Shown here one piece after another: positions 35,774 through 48,188 of a stretch of DNA of 64,000 bases. This DNA comes from Myotis daubentonii. Taxonomy: Eukaryota > Chordata > Mammalia > Chiroptera > Vespertilionidae. A model generated the notes under the pieces. That model searched no databases. It worked only from the letters and a program-made list of their open reading frames with translations, and had not been told where the DNA came from. Made by a program: the position numbers and the translations under genes. Positions within the stretch are counted from its first letter, which is position 1. Each line of letters begins with the position of its first letter. Where the stretch lies: the NCBI RefSeq assembly GCF_963259705.1, contig NC_081844.1:9843715-9907714 (forward strand), in the 5' to 3' direction.

Positions 35774-38700
35774 ACTGTAAACATAAACAGTATTCTCCAC
35801 ATTTCAAATCATTATACACAAGTTCTGAGCTCTATAAACAGGAATTCTTAAAGTTCCGGAGATGTTAATATTATCAGAATTCTCGTCATTTCAAAGTTCC
35901 TACCTGTAATCTCGGGAATTGAACTCGGCTTTAAATGTAGTTAGATTCTATTTACTTGTTTTTTAACTGTTTGTTACACGTTCATATTCATTTCCTGGAA
36001 AGAAAACTGAGTATTTTAAGAGTTTTAACACATTCTCACAGTTTCCTTAGAATTATATACTAGAACCTTGAGGATATAAACTGTCTCAGTCAAAAAAAGC
36101 CGTGGCAACTCAGGATCAACTGTAAACATAAACAGTATTCTCCTCATTTCAAATCATTATACACAAGTACTGAGCTCTATAAACAGGAATTCGTAAAGTT
36201 TGAAATGACATTTTAGTTAAAACGCCACTTAAAATAGCCTGAGTTGTTAATTATATCAGAATTGCCGACATTTCAGAGTTTTCGATCTGTAATCTTGGTA
36301 ACTGAACTCGGCCTTAAATGAAGTTAGATTCTATTTACTTGTGTTTCAACTGTTTGTTACACGTTCATATTCATTTCCTGGAAAGAAAATTGTGTATTTT
36401 AAGAGTTTTAACACATTTTGACAGTTTCCTGAGAAGTATATACTAGAACCTTCAGGATATAAACTGTTTCAGTCAAAAAACGCCACGGCAACTCAGAATC
36501 AACTGTAAACATAAACAGTATTCTCCACATTTCAAATCATTATACACAAGTTCTGAGCTCTATAAACAGGAATTCTTAAAGTTCCGGAGAGGTTAATATT
36601 ATCAGAATTCTCGTCATTTCAAAGTTCCTACCTATAATCTCGGGAATTGAACTCGGCTTTAAATGTAGTTAGATTCTATTTACTTGTTTTTTAACTGTTT
36701 GTTACACGTTCATATTCATTTCCTGGAAAGAATACTGTGTATTTTAAGAGTTTTAACACATTCTCACAGTTTCCTTAGAATTATATACTAGAACCTTGAG
36801 GATATAAACTGTCTCAGTCAAAAAAAGCCAGGGCGACTCAGGATCAACTGTAAACATAAACAGTGTTCTCGTCATTTCAAATCATTATACACTAGTTCTT
36901 AGCTCTATAAACAGGAATTCTTAAAGTTTGAAATGACATTTTAGTTAAAACGCCACTTAAAATAGCCTGAGTTGTTAATATTATCAGAATTGCCGTCATT
37001 TCAGAGCTTTCGACCTGTAATCTCGGTAACTGAACTCGGCCTTAAATGAAGTTAGATTCTATTTACTTGTGTTTCAACTGTTTGTTACACGTTCATATTC
37101 ATTTCCTGGAAAGAAAATTGTGTATTTTAAGAGTTTTAACACATTTTGACAGTTTCCTGAGAAGTATATACTAGAACCTTCAGGATATAAACTGTTTCAG
37201 TCAAAAAACGCCACGGCAACTCAGAATCAACTGTAAACATAAACAGTATTCTCCACATTTCAAATCATTATACACAAGTTCTGAGCTCTATAAACAGGAA
37301 TTCTTAAAGTTCCGGAGATGTTAATATTATCAGAATTCTCGTCATTTCAAAGTTTCTACCTGTAATCTCGGGAATTGAACTCGGCTTTAAATGTAGTTAG
37401 ATTCTATTTACTTGTGTTTTAACTGTTTGTTACACGTTCATATTCATTTCCTGGAAAGAAAACTGAGTATTTTAAGAGTTTTAACACATTCTCACAGTTT
37501 CCTTAGAATTATATACTAGAACCTTGAGGATATAAACTGTCTCAGTCAAAAAAAGCCGTGGCAACTCAGGATCAACTGTAAACATAAACAGTATTCTCCT
37601 CATTTCAAATCATTATACACAAGTACTGAGCTCTATAAACAGGAATTCTTAAAGTTTGAAATGACATTTTAGTTAAAACGCCACTTAAAAGAGCCTGAGT
37701 TGTTAATATTATCAGAATTGCCGTCATTTCAGAGCTTTCCACCTCTCATCTCGGTAACTGAACTGGGCCTTAAATGTAGTTAGATTCTATTTACTTGTGT
37801 TTCAACTGTTTGTTACACGTTCATATTCATTTCCTGGAAAGAGAATTGTGTATTTTTAGAGTTTTAACACATTTTGACAGTTTCCTGAGAAGTATATACT
37901 AGAACTTTCAGGATATAAACTGTTTCAGTCAAAAAACGCCACGGCAACTCAGGTTCACGTGTAAACGTAAACAGTATTCTCCACATTTCAAGTCATTATA
38001 CACAAATTCTGAGCTCTATAAACAGGAATTCTTAAAGTTCCAGAGAGGTTAATATTATCAGAATTCTCGTCATTTCAAAGTTTATACCTGTAATCTCGGG
38101 AATTGAACTTGGCTTTAAATGTAGTTAGATTCTATTTACTTGTTTTTTTAACTGTTTGTTACACGTTCATATTCATTTCCTGTAAAGAATACTGTGTATT
38201 TTAAGAGTTTTAACACATTCTCACAGTTTCCTTAGAATTATATACTAGAACCTTGAGGATATAAACTGTCTCAGTCAAAAAAAGCCGTGGCAACTCAGGA
38301 TCAACTGTAAACATAAACAGTATTTTCCTCATTTCAAATCATTATACACAAGTACTGAGCTCTATAAACAGGAATTCATAAAGTTTGAAATGACATTTTA
38401 GTTAAAACGCCACTTAAAATAGCCTGAGTTGTTAATATTATCAGAATTGCCGTCATTTCAGAGATTTCCACCACTAATCTCGGTTATTGAACTCGGCGTT
38501 AAATGTAGTTAGATTCTATTTACTTGTGTTTCAACTGTTTGTTACACGTTCATATTCATTTCCTGGAAAGAAAATTGTGTATTTTAAGAGTTTTAACACA
38601 TTTTGACAGTTTCCTGAGAAGTATGTACTAGAACCTTCAGGATATAAACTGTTTCAGTCAAAAAAGGCCACGGCAACTCAGAATCAACTGTAAACATAAA

Positions 38701-41700
38701 CAGTATCCTCCTCATTTCAAATCATTATACACAAGTTCTGAGCTATATAAACAGGAATTCTTAAAGTTTGAAATGACATTTTAGTTAAAACGCCACTTAA
38801 AAGAGCCTGAGTTGTTAATATTATCAGAATTGCCGTCATTTCAGAGCTTTCCACCTCTCATCTCGGTAACTGAACTGGGCCTTAAATGTAGTTAGATTCT
38901 ATTTACTTGTGTTTCAACTGTTTGTTACACGTTCATATTCATTTCCTGGAAAGAAAATTGTGTATTTTAAGAGTTTTAACACATTTTGACAGTTTCCTGA
39001 GAAGTATATACTAGAACCTTCAGGATATAAACTGTTTCAGTCAAAAAACGCCACGGCAACTCAGAATCAACTGTAAACATAAACAGTATTCTCCACATTT
39101 CAAATCATTATACACAAGTTCTGAGCTCTATAAACAGGAATTCTTAAAGTTCCGGAGATGTTAATATTATCAGAATTCTCGTCATTTCAAAGTTTCTACC
39201 TGTAATCTCGGGAATTGAACTCGGCTTTAAATGTACTTAGATTCTATTTACTTGTTTTTTAACTGTTTGTTACACGTTCATATTCATTTCCTGGAAAGAA
39301 AACTGAGTATTTTAAGAGTTTTAACACATTCTCACAGTTTCCTTAGAATTATATACTAGAACCTTGAGGATATAAACTGTCTCAGTCAAAAAAAGCCGTG
39401 GCAACTCAGGATCAACTGTAAACATAAACAGTATTCTCCTCATTTCAAATCATTATACACAAGTACTGAGCTCTATAAACAGGAATTCTTAATGTTTGAA
39501 ATGACATTGCAGTTAAAACGCCACTTAAAATAGCCTGAGTTGTTAATATTATCAGAATTGCCGTCATTTCAGAGCTTTTGACCTGTAATCTCGGTAACTG
39601 AACTCGGCCTTAAATGAAGTTAGATTCTATTTACTTGTGTTTCAACTGTTTGTTACACGTTCATATTCATTTCCTGGAAAGAAAATTGTGTATTTTAAGA
39701 GTTTTAACACATTTTGACAGTTTCCTGAGAAGTATATACTAGAACCTTCAGGATATAAACTGTTTCAGTCAAAAAACGCCACGGCAACTCAGAATCAACT
39801 GTAAACATAAACAGTATTCTCCACATTTCAAATAATTATACACAAGTTCTGAGCTCTATAAACAGGAATTCTTAAAGTTCCGGAGAGGTTAATATTATCA
39901 GAATTCTCGTCATTTCAAAGTTCCTACCTGTAATCTCGGGAATTGAACTCGGCTTTAAATGTAGTTAGATTCTATTTACTTGTTTTTTAACTGTTTGTTA
40001 CAAGTTCATATTCATTTCCTGGAAAGAATACTGTGTATTTTAAGAGTTTTAACACATTCTCACAGTTTCCTTAGAATTATATACTAGAACCTTGAGGATA
40101 TAAACTGTCTCAGTCAAAAAAAGCCAGGGCGACTCAGGATCAACTGTAAACATAAACAGTGTTCTCGTCATTTCAAATCATTATACACTAGTTCTTAGCT
40201 CTATAAACAGGAATTCTTAAAGTTTGAAATGACATTTTAGTGAAAACGCCACTTAAAATAGCCTGAGTTGTTAATATTATCAGAATTGCCGTCATTTCAG
40301 AGCTTTCGACCTGTAATCTCGGTAACTGAACTCGGCCTTAAATGAAGTTAGATTCTATTTACTTGTGTTTCAACTGTTTGTTACACGTTCATATTCATTT
40401 CCTGGAAAGAAAATTGTGTATTTTAAGAGTTTTAACACATTTTGACAGTTTCCTGAGAAGTATATACTAGAACCTTCAGGATATAAACTGTTTCAGTCAA
40501 AAAACGCCACGGCAACTCAGAATCAACTGTAAACATAAACAGTATTCTCCACATTTCAAATCATTATACACAAGTTCTGAGCTCTATAAACAGGAATTCT
40601 TAAAGTTCCGGAGATGTTAATATTATCAGAATTCTCGTCATTTCAAAGTTTCTACCTCTAATCTCGGGAATTGAACTCGGCTTTAAATGTACTTAGATTC
40701 TATTTACTTGTGTTTTAACTGTTTGTTACACGTTCATATTCATTTCCTGGAAAGAAAACTGAGTATTTTAAGAGTTTTAACACATTCTCACAGTTTCCTT
40801 AGAATTATATACTAGAACCTTGAGGATATAAACTGTCTCAGTCAAAAAAAGCCGTGGCAACTCAGGATCAACTGTAAACATAAACAGTATTCTCCTCATT
40901 TCAAATCATTATACACAAGTACTGAGCTCTATAAACAGGAATTCGTAAAGTTTGAAATGACATTTTAGTTAAAACGCCACTTAAAATAGCCTGAGTTGTT
41001 AATATTATCAGAATTGCCGACATTTCAGAGTTTTCGATCTGTAATCTTGGTAACTGAACTCGGCCTTAAATGAAGTTAGATTCTATTTACTTGTGTTTCA
41101 ACTGTTTGTTACACGTTCATATTCATTTCCTGGAAAGAAAATTGTGTATTTTAAGAGTTTTAACACATTTTGACAGTTTCCTGAGAAGTATATACTAGAA
41201 CCTTCAGGATATAAACTGTTTCAGTCAAAAAACGCCACGGCAACTCAGAATCAACTGTAAACATAAACAGTATTCTCCACATTTCAAATCATTATACACA
41301 AGTTCTGAGCTCTATAAACAGGAATTCTTAAAGTTCCGGAGAGGTTAATATTATCAGAATTCTCGTCATTTCAAAGTTCCTACCTGTAATCTCGGGAATT
41401 GAACTCGGCTTTAAATGTAGTTAGATTCTATTTACTTGTTTTTTAACTGTTTGTTACAGGTTCATATTCATTTCCTGGAAAGAATACTGTGTATTTTAAG
41501 AGTTTTAACACATTCTCACAGTTTCCTTAGAATTATATACTAGAACCTTGAGGATATAAACTGTCTCAGTCAAAAAAAGCCAGGGCGACTCAGGATCAAC
41601 TGTAAACATAAACAGTGTTCTCGTCATTTCAAATCATTATACACTAGTTCTTAGCTCTATAAACAGGAATTCTTAAAGTTTGAAATGACATTTTAGTGAA

Positions 41701-41981
41701 AACGCCACTTAAAATAGCCTGAGTTGTTAATATTATCAGAATTGCCGTCATTTCAGAGCTTTCGACCTGTAATCTCGGTAACTGAACTCGGCCTTAAATG
41801 AAGTTAGATTCTATTTACTTGTGTTTCAACTGTTTGTTACACGTTCATATTCATTTCCTGGAAAGAAAATTGTGTATTTTAAGAGTTTTAACACATTTTG
41901 ACAGTTTCCTGAGAAGTATATACTAGAACCTTCAGGATATAAACTGTTTCAGTCAAAAAACGCCACGGCAACTCAGAATCA
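35774..41981 (+). repeat. 19-monomer unit, copy 2 (17 monomers, 6,208 bp)
   Basis: Monomers start at 35774, 36119, 36502, 36847, 37230, 37575, 37958, 38304, 38687, 39070, 39415, 39798, 40143, 40526, 40871, 41254 and 41599. The first 16 match 28837 to 34317 subtype for subtype, including every private marker I checked, at a constant shift of 6,937 bp. At the 17th the copies part: 41599 is a plain B2 ending CAGAATCAACTG and is followed by an ordinary A1-B1-A2-B2 series instead of A-long. The close match shows a recent event. Confidence 0.92.
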
Positions 41982-44900
41982 ACTGTAAACATAAACAGTA
42001 TTCTCCACATTTCAAATCATTATACACAAGTTCTGAGCTCTATAAACAGGAATTCTTAAAGTTCCGGAGATGTTAATATTATCAGAATTCTCGTCATTTC
42101 AAAGTTTCTACCTCTAATCTCGGGAATTGAACTCGGCTTTAAATGTACTTAGATTCTATTTACTTGTGTTTTAACTGTTTGTTACACGTTCATATTCATT
42201 TCCTGGAAAGAAAACTGAGTATTTTAAGAGTTTTAACACATTCTCACAGTTTCCTTAGAATTATATACTAGAACCTTGAGGATATAAACTGTCTCAGTCA
42301 AAAAAAGCCGTGGCAACTCAGGATCAACTGTAAACATAAACAGTATTCTCCTCATTTCAAATCATTATACACAAGTACTGAGCTCTATAAACAGGAATTC
42401 GTAAAGTTTGAAATGACATTTTAGTTAAAACGCCACTTAAAATAGCCTGAGTTGTTAATATTATCAGAATTGCCGACATTTCAGAGTTTTCGATCTGTAA
42501 TCTTGGTAACTGAACTCGGCCTTAAATGAAGTTAGATTCTATTTACTTGTGTTTCAACTGTTTGTTACACGTTCATATTCATTTCCTGGAAAGAAAATTG
42601 TGTATTTTAAGAGTTTTAACACATTTTGACAGTTTCCTGAGAAGTATATACTAGAACCTTCAGGATATAAACTGTTTCAGTCAAAAAACGCCACGGCAAC
42701 TCAGAATCAACTGTAAACATAAACAGTATTCTCCACATTTCAAATCATTATACACAAGTTCTGAGCTCTATAAACAGGAATTCTTAAAGTTCCGGAGAGG
42801 TTAATATTATCAGAATTCTCGTCATTTCAAAGTTCCTACCTGTAATCTCGGGAATTGAACTCGGCTTTAAATGTAGTTAGATTCTATTTACTTGTTTTTT
42901 AACTGTTTGTTACAGGTTCATATTCATTTCCTGGAAAGAATACTGTGTATTTTAAGAGTTTTAACACATTCTCACAGTTTCCTTAGAATTATATACTAGA
43001 ACCTTGAGGATATAAACTGTCTCAGTCAAAAAAAGCCAGGGCGACTCAGGATCAACTGTAAACATAAACAGTGTTCTCGTTATTTCAAATCATTATACAC
43101 TAGTTCTTAGCTCTATAAACAGGAATTCTTAAAGTTTGAAATGACATTTTAGTGAAAACGCCACTTAAAATAGCCTGAGTTGTTAATATTATCAGAATTG
43201 CCGTCATTTCAGAGCTTTCCACCTCTCATCTCGGTAACTGAACTCGGCCTTAAATGAAGTTAGATTCTATTTACTTGTGTTTCAACTGTTTGTTACACGT
43301 TCATATTCATTTCCTGGAAAGAAAATTGTGTATTTTAAGAGTTTTAACACATTTTGACAGTTTCCTGAGAAGTATATACTAGAACCTTCAGGATATAAAC
43401 TGTTTCAGTCAAAAAACGCCACGGCAACTCAGAATCAACTGTAAACATAAACAGTATTCTCCACATTTCAAATCATTATACACAAGTTCTGAGCTCTATA
43501 AACAGGAATTCTTAAAGTTCCGGAGATGTTAATATTATCAGAATTCTCGTCATTTCAAAGTTTCTACCTCTAATCTCGGGAATTGAACTCGGCTTTAAAT
43601 GTACTTAGATTCTATTTACTTGTGTTTTAACTGTTTGTTACACGTTCATATTCATTTCCTGGAAAGAAAACTGAGTATTTTAAGAGTTTTAACACATTCT
43701 CACAGTTTCCTTAGAATTATATACTAGAACCTTGAGGATATAAACTGTCTCAGTCAAAAAAAGCCGTGGCAACTCAGGATCAACTGTAAACATAAACAGT
43801 ATTCTCCTCATTTCAAATCATTATACACAAGTACTGAGCTCTATAAACAGGAATTCGTAAAGTTTGAAATGACATTTTAGTTAAAACGCCACTTAAAATA
43901 GCCTGAGTTGTTAATATTATCAGAATTGCCGACATTTCAGAGTTTTCGATCTGTAATCTTGGTAACTGAACTCGGCCTTAAATGAAGTTAGATTCTATTT
44001 ACTTGTGTTTCAACTGTTTGTTACACGTTCATATTCATTTCCTGGAAAGAAAATTGTGTATTTTAAGAGTTTTAACACATTTTGACAGTTTCCTGAGAAG
44101 TATATACTAGAACCTTCAGGATATAAACTGTTTCAGTCAAAAAACGCCACGGCAACTCAGAATCAACTGTAAACATAAACAGTATTCTCCACATTTCAAA
44201 TCATTATACACAAGTTCTGAGCTCTATAAACAGGAATTCTTAAAGTTCCGGAGAGGTTAATATTATCAGAATTCTCGTCATTTCAAAGTTCCTACCTGTA
44301 ATCTCGGGAATTGAACTCGGCTTTAAATGTAGTTAGATTCTATTTACTTGTTTTTTAACTGTTTGTTACAGGTTCATATTCATTTCCTGGAAAGAATACT
44401 GTGTATTTTAAGAGTTTTAACACATTCTCACAGTTTCCTTAGAATTATATACTAGAACCTTGAGGATATAAACTGTCTCAGTCAAAAAAAGCCAGGGCGA
44501 CTCAGGATCAACTGTAAACATAAACAGTGTTCTCGTCATTTCAAATCATTATACACTAGTTCTTAGCTCTATAAACAGGAATTCTTAAAGTTTGAAATGA
44601 CATTTTAGTGAAAACGCCACTTAAAATAGCCTGAGTTGTTAATATTATCAGAATTGCCGTCATTTCAGAGCTTTCGACCTGTAATCTCGATAACTGAACT
44701 CGGCCTTAAATGAAGTTAGATTCTATTTACTTGTGTTTCAACTGTTTGTTACACGTTCATATTCATTTCCTGGAGAGAAAATTGTGTATTTTAAGAGTTT
44801 TAACACATTTTGACAGTTTCCTGAGAAGTATATACTAGAACCTTCAGGATATAAACTGTTTCAGTCAAAAAACGCCACGGCAACTCAGAATCAACTGTAA

Positions 44901-46349
44901 ACATAAACAGTATTCTCCACATTTCAAATCATTATACACAAGTTCTGAGCTCTATAAACAGGAATTCTTAAAGTTCCGGAGATGTTAATATTATCAGAAT
45001 TCTCGTCATTTCAAAGTTTCTACCTCTAATCTCGGGAATTGAACTCGGCTTTAAATGTACTTAGATTCTATTTACTTGTGTTTTAACTGTTTGTTACACG
45101 TTCATATTCATTTCCTGGAAAGAAAACTGAGTATTTTAAGAGTTTTAACACATTCTCACAGTTTCCTTAGAATTATATACTAGAACCTTGAGGATATAAA
45201 CTGTCTCAGTCAAAAAAAGCCGTGGCAACTCAGGATCAACTGTAAACATAAACAGTATTCTCCTCATTTCAAATCATTATACACAAGTACTGAGCTCTAT
45301 AAACAGGAATTCGTAAAGTTTGAAATGACATTTTAGTTAAAACGCCACTTAAAATAGCCTGAGTTGTTAATATTATCAGAATTGCCGACATTTCAGAGTT
45401 TTCGATCTGTAATCTTGGTAACTGAACTCGGCCTTAAATGAAGTTAGATTCTATTTACTTGTGTTTCAACTGTTTGTTACACGTTCATATTCATTTCCTG
45501 GAAAGAAAATTGTGTATTTTAAGAGTTTTAACACATTTTGACAGTTTCCTGAGAAGTATATACTAGAACCTTCAGGATATAAACTGTTTCAGTCAAAAAA
45601 CGCCACGGCAACTCAGAATCAACTGTAAACATAAACAGTATTCTCCACATTTCAAATCATTATACACAAGTTCTGAGCTCTATAAACAGGAATTCTTAAA
45701 GTTCCGGAGAGGTTAATATTATCAGAATTCTCGTCATTTCAAAGTTCCTACCTGTAATCTCGGGAATTGAACTCGGCTTTAAATGTAGTTAGATTCTATT
45801 TACTTGTTTTTTAACTGTTTGTTACAGGTTCATATTCATTTCCTGGAAAGAATACTGTGTATTTTAAGAGTTTTAACACATTCTCACAGTTTCCTTAGAA
45901 TTATATACTAGAACCTTGAGGATATAAACTGTCTCAGTCAAAAAAAGCCAGGGCGACTCAGGATCAACTGTAAACATAAACAGTGTTCTCGTCATTTCAA
46001 ATCATTATACACAAGTACTGAGCTCTATAAACAGGAATTCTTAAAGTTTGAAATGACATTGCAGTTAAAACGCCACTTAAAAGAGCCTGAGTTGTTAATA
46101 TTATCAGAATTGCCGTCATTTCAGAGCTTTCGACCTGTAATCTCGGTAACTGAACTCGGCATTAAATGAAGTTAGATTCTATTTACTTGTGTTTCAACTG
46201 TTTGTTACACGTTCATATTCATTTCCTGGAAAGAAAATTGTGTATTTTAAGAGTTTTAACACATTTTGACAGTTTCCTGAGAAGTATATACTAGAACCTT
46301 CAGGATATAAACTGTTTCAGTCAAAAAACGCCACGGCAACTCAGAATCA
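41982..46349 (+). repeat. Three A1-B1-A2-B2 tetramers (3 x 1,456 bp)
   Basis: Monomers start at 41982, 42327, 42710, 43055; 43438, 43783, 44166, 44511; 44894, 45239, 45622, 45967. A1 copies carry CTACCTCTAATC and A2 copies carry ACAGGTTC. The tetramer at 40526-41981 belongs to the same series, making four. The B2 position varies: 43055 has CTCTCATC and CTCGTTATTT, 44511 has CTCGATAACTG and CTGGAGAGAAA, and 45967 is a hybrid that begins as B2, switches to GTACTGAG, CATTGCAG and AGAGCC of B3, then returns to CGACCTG with GGCATTAAATG. Confidence 0.92.
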
Positions 46350-48188
46350 ACTGTAAACATAAACAGTATTCTCCACATTTCAAATCATTATACACAAGTT
46401 CTGAGCTCTATAAACAGGAATTCTTAAAGTTCCGGAGATGTTAATATTATCAGAATTCTCGTCATTTCAAAGTTTATACCTGTAATCTCGGGAATTGAAC
46501 TCGGCTTTAAATGTACTTAGATTCTATTTACTTGTGTTTTAACTGTTTGTTACACGTTCATATTCATTTCCTGGAAAGAAAACTGAGTATTTTAAGAGTT
46601 TTAACACATTCTCACACTTTCCTTAGAATTATATACTAGAACCTTGAGGATATAAACTGTCTCAGTCAAAAAAAGCCGTGGCAACTCAGGATCAACTGTA
46701 AACATAAACAGTATTCTCCTCATTTCAAATCATTATACACAAGTACTGAGCTCTATAAACAGGAATTCTTAATGTTTGAAATGACATTGCAGTTAAACCG
46801 CCACTTAAAAGAGCCTGAGTTGTTAATATTATCAGAATTGCCGTCATTTCAGAGCTTTCCACCTCTCATCTCGGTAACTGAACTGGGCCTTAAATGTAGT
46901 TAGATTCTATTTACTTGTGTTTCAACTGTTTGTTACACGTTCATATTCATTTCCTGGAAAGAGAATTGTGTATTTTTAGAGTTTTAACACATTTTGACAG
47001 TTTCCTGAGAAGTATATACTAGAACTTTCAGGATATAAACTGTTTCAGTCAAAAAACGGCACGGCAACTCAGGTTCACGAGTAAACATAAACAGTTTTCT
47101 CCACATTTCAAGTCATTATACACAAGTTCTGAGCTCTATAAACAGGAATTCTTAAAGTTCCGGAGAGGTTAATATTATCAGAATTCTCGTCATTTCAAAG
47201 TTTCTACCTGTAATCTCGGGAATTGAACTCGGCTTTAAATGTACTTAGATTCTATTTACTTGTGTTTTAACTGTTTGTTACACGTTCATATTCATTTCCT
47301 GGAAAGAATACTGTGTATTTTAAGAGTTTTAACACATTCTCACAGTTTCCTTAGAATTATATACTAGAACCTTGAGGATATAAACTGTCTCAGTCAAAAA
47401 AAGCCAGGGCGACTCAGGATCAACTGTAAACATAAACAGTATTCTCCTCATTTCAAATCATTATACACAAGTACTGAGCTCTATAAACAGGAATTCTTAA
47501 AGTTTGAAATGACATTGTAGTTAAAACGCCACTTAAAAGAGCCTGAGTTGTTAATATTATCAGAATTGCCGTCATTTCAGAGCTTTCCACCTCTCATCTC
47601 GGTAACTGAACTGGGCCTTAAATGTAGTTAGATTCTATTTACTTGTGTTTCAACTGTTTGTTACACGTTCATATTCATTTCCTGGAAAGAATACTGTGTA
47701 TTTTAAGAGTTTTAACACATTCTCACAGTTTCCTTAGAATTATATACTAGAACCTTGAGGATATAAACTGTCTCAGTCAAAAAAAGCCAGGGCGACTCAG
47801 GATCAACTGTAAACATAAACAGTATTCTCCTCATTTCAAATCATTATACACTAGTTCTTAGCTCTATAAACAGGAATTCTTAAAGTTTGAAATGACATTT
47901 TAGTGAAAACGCCACTTAAAATAGCCTGAGTTGTTAATATTATCAGAATTGCCGTCATTTCAGAGCTTTCGACCTGTAATCTCGGTAACTGAACTCGGCC
48001 TTAAATGAAGTTAGATTCTATTTACTTGTGTTTCAACTGTTTGTTACACGTTCATATTCATTTCCTGGAAAGAAAATTGTGTATTTTAAGAATTTTAACA
48101 CATTTTGACAGTTTCCTGAGAAGTATATACTAGAACCTTCAGGATATAAACTGTTTCAGTCAAAAAACGCCACGGCAACTCAGAATCA
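46350..48188 (+). repeat. Shortened hexamer A-B3-A-(B/A hybrid)-B2
   Basis: Monomers start at 46350 (A1 with TTTATACC and CACACTTTCC), 46695 (B3 with TTAATGTTTG, AAACCGCC and AAACGGCACGG, ending CACGAG), 47078 (A with CAGTTTTCTCC), 47423 (hybrid) and 47806 (B2 starting TATTCTCCTC, with AAGAATTTTAAC). It matches the hexamers at 50718-52902 and 60183-62367 but is 346 bp shorter, because the hybrid at 47423 fuses their fourth and fifth monomers. Confidence 0.9.
47423..47805 (+). repeat. Hybrid monomer: B3 5' part, A 3' part (383 bp)
   Basis: It has the B-specific 45-bp block, CTCTCATC and CTGGGCC of B3. After TTTCCTGGAAAGA it reads as A: AATACTGTG, CATTCTCACAG, CCTTGAGG and the CCAGGGCGACTCAGGATCA end. 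The complete parents stand side by side at 51791 (B3) and 52174 (A-long), so this monomer equals their in-register fusion with 346 bp lost. It is followed by another B, giving a B-B neighbour pair of a different origin from the B4-B5 pairs. Confidence 0.9.
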
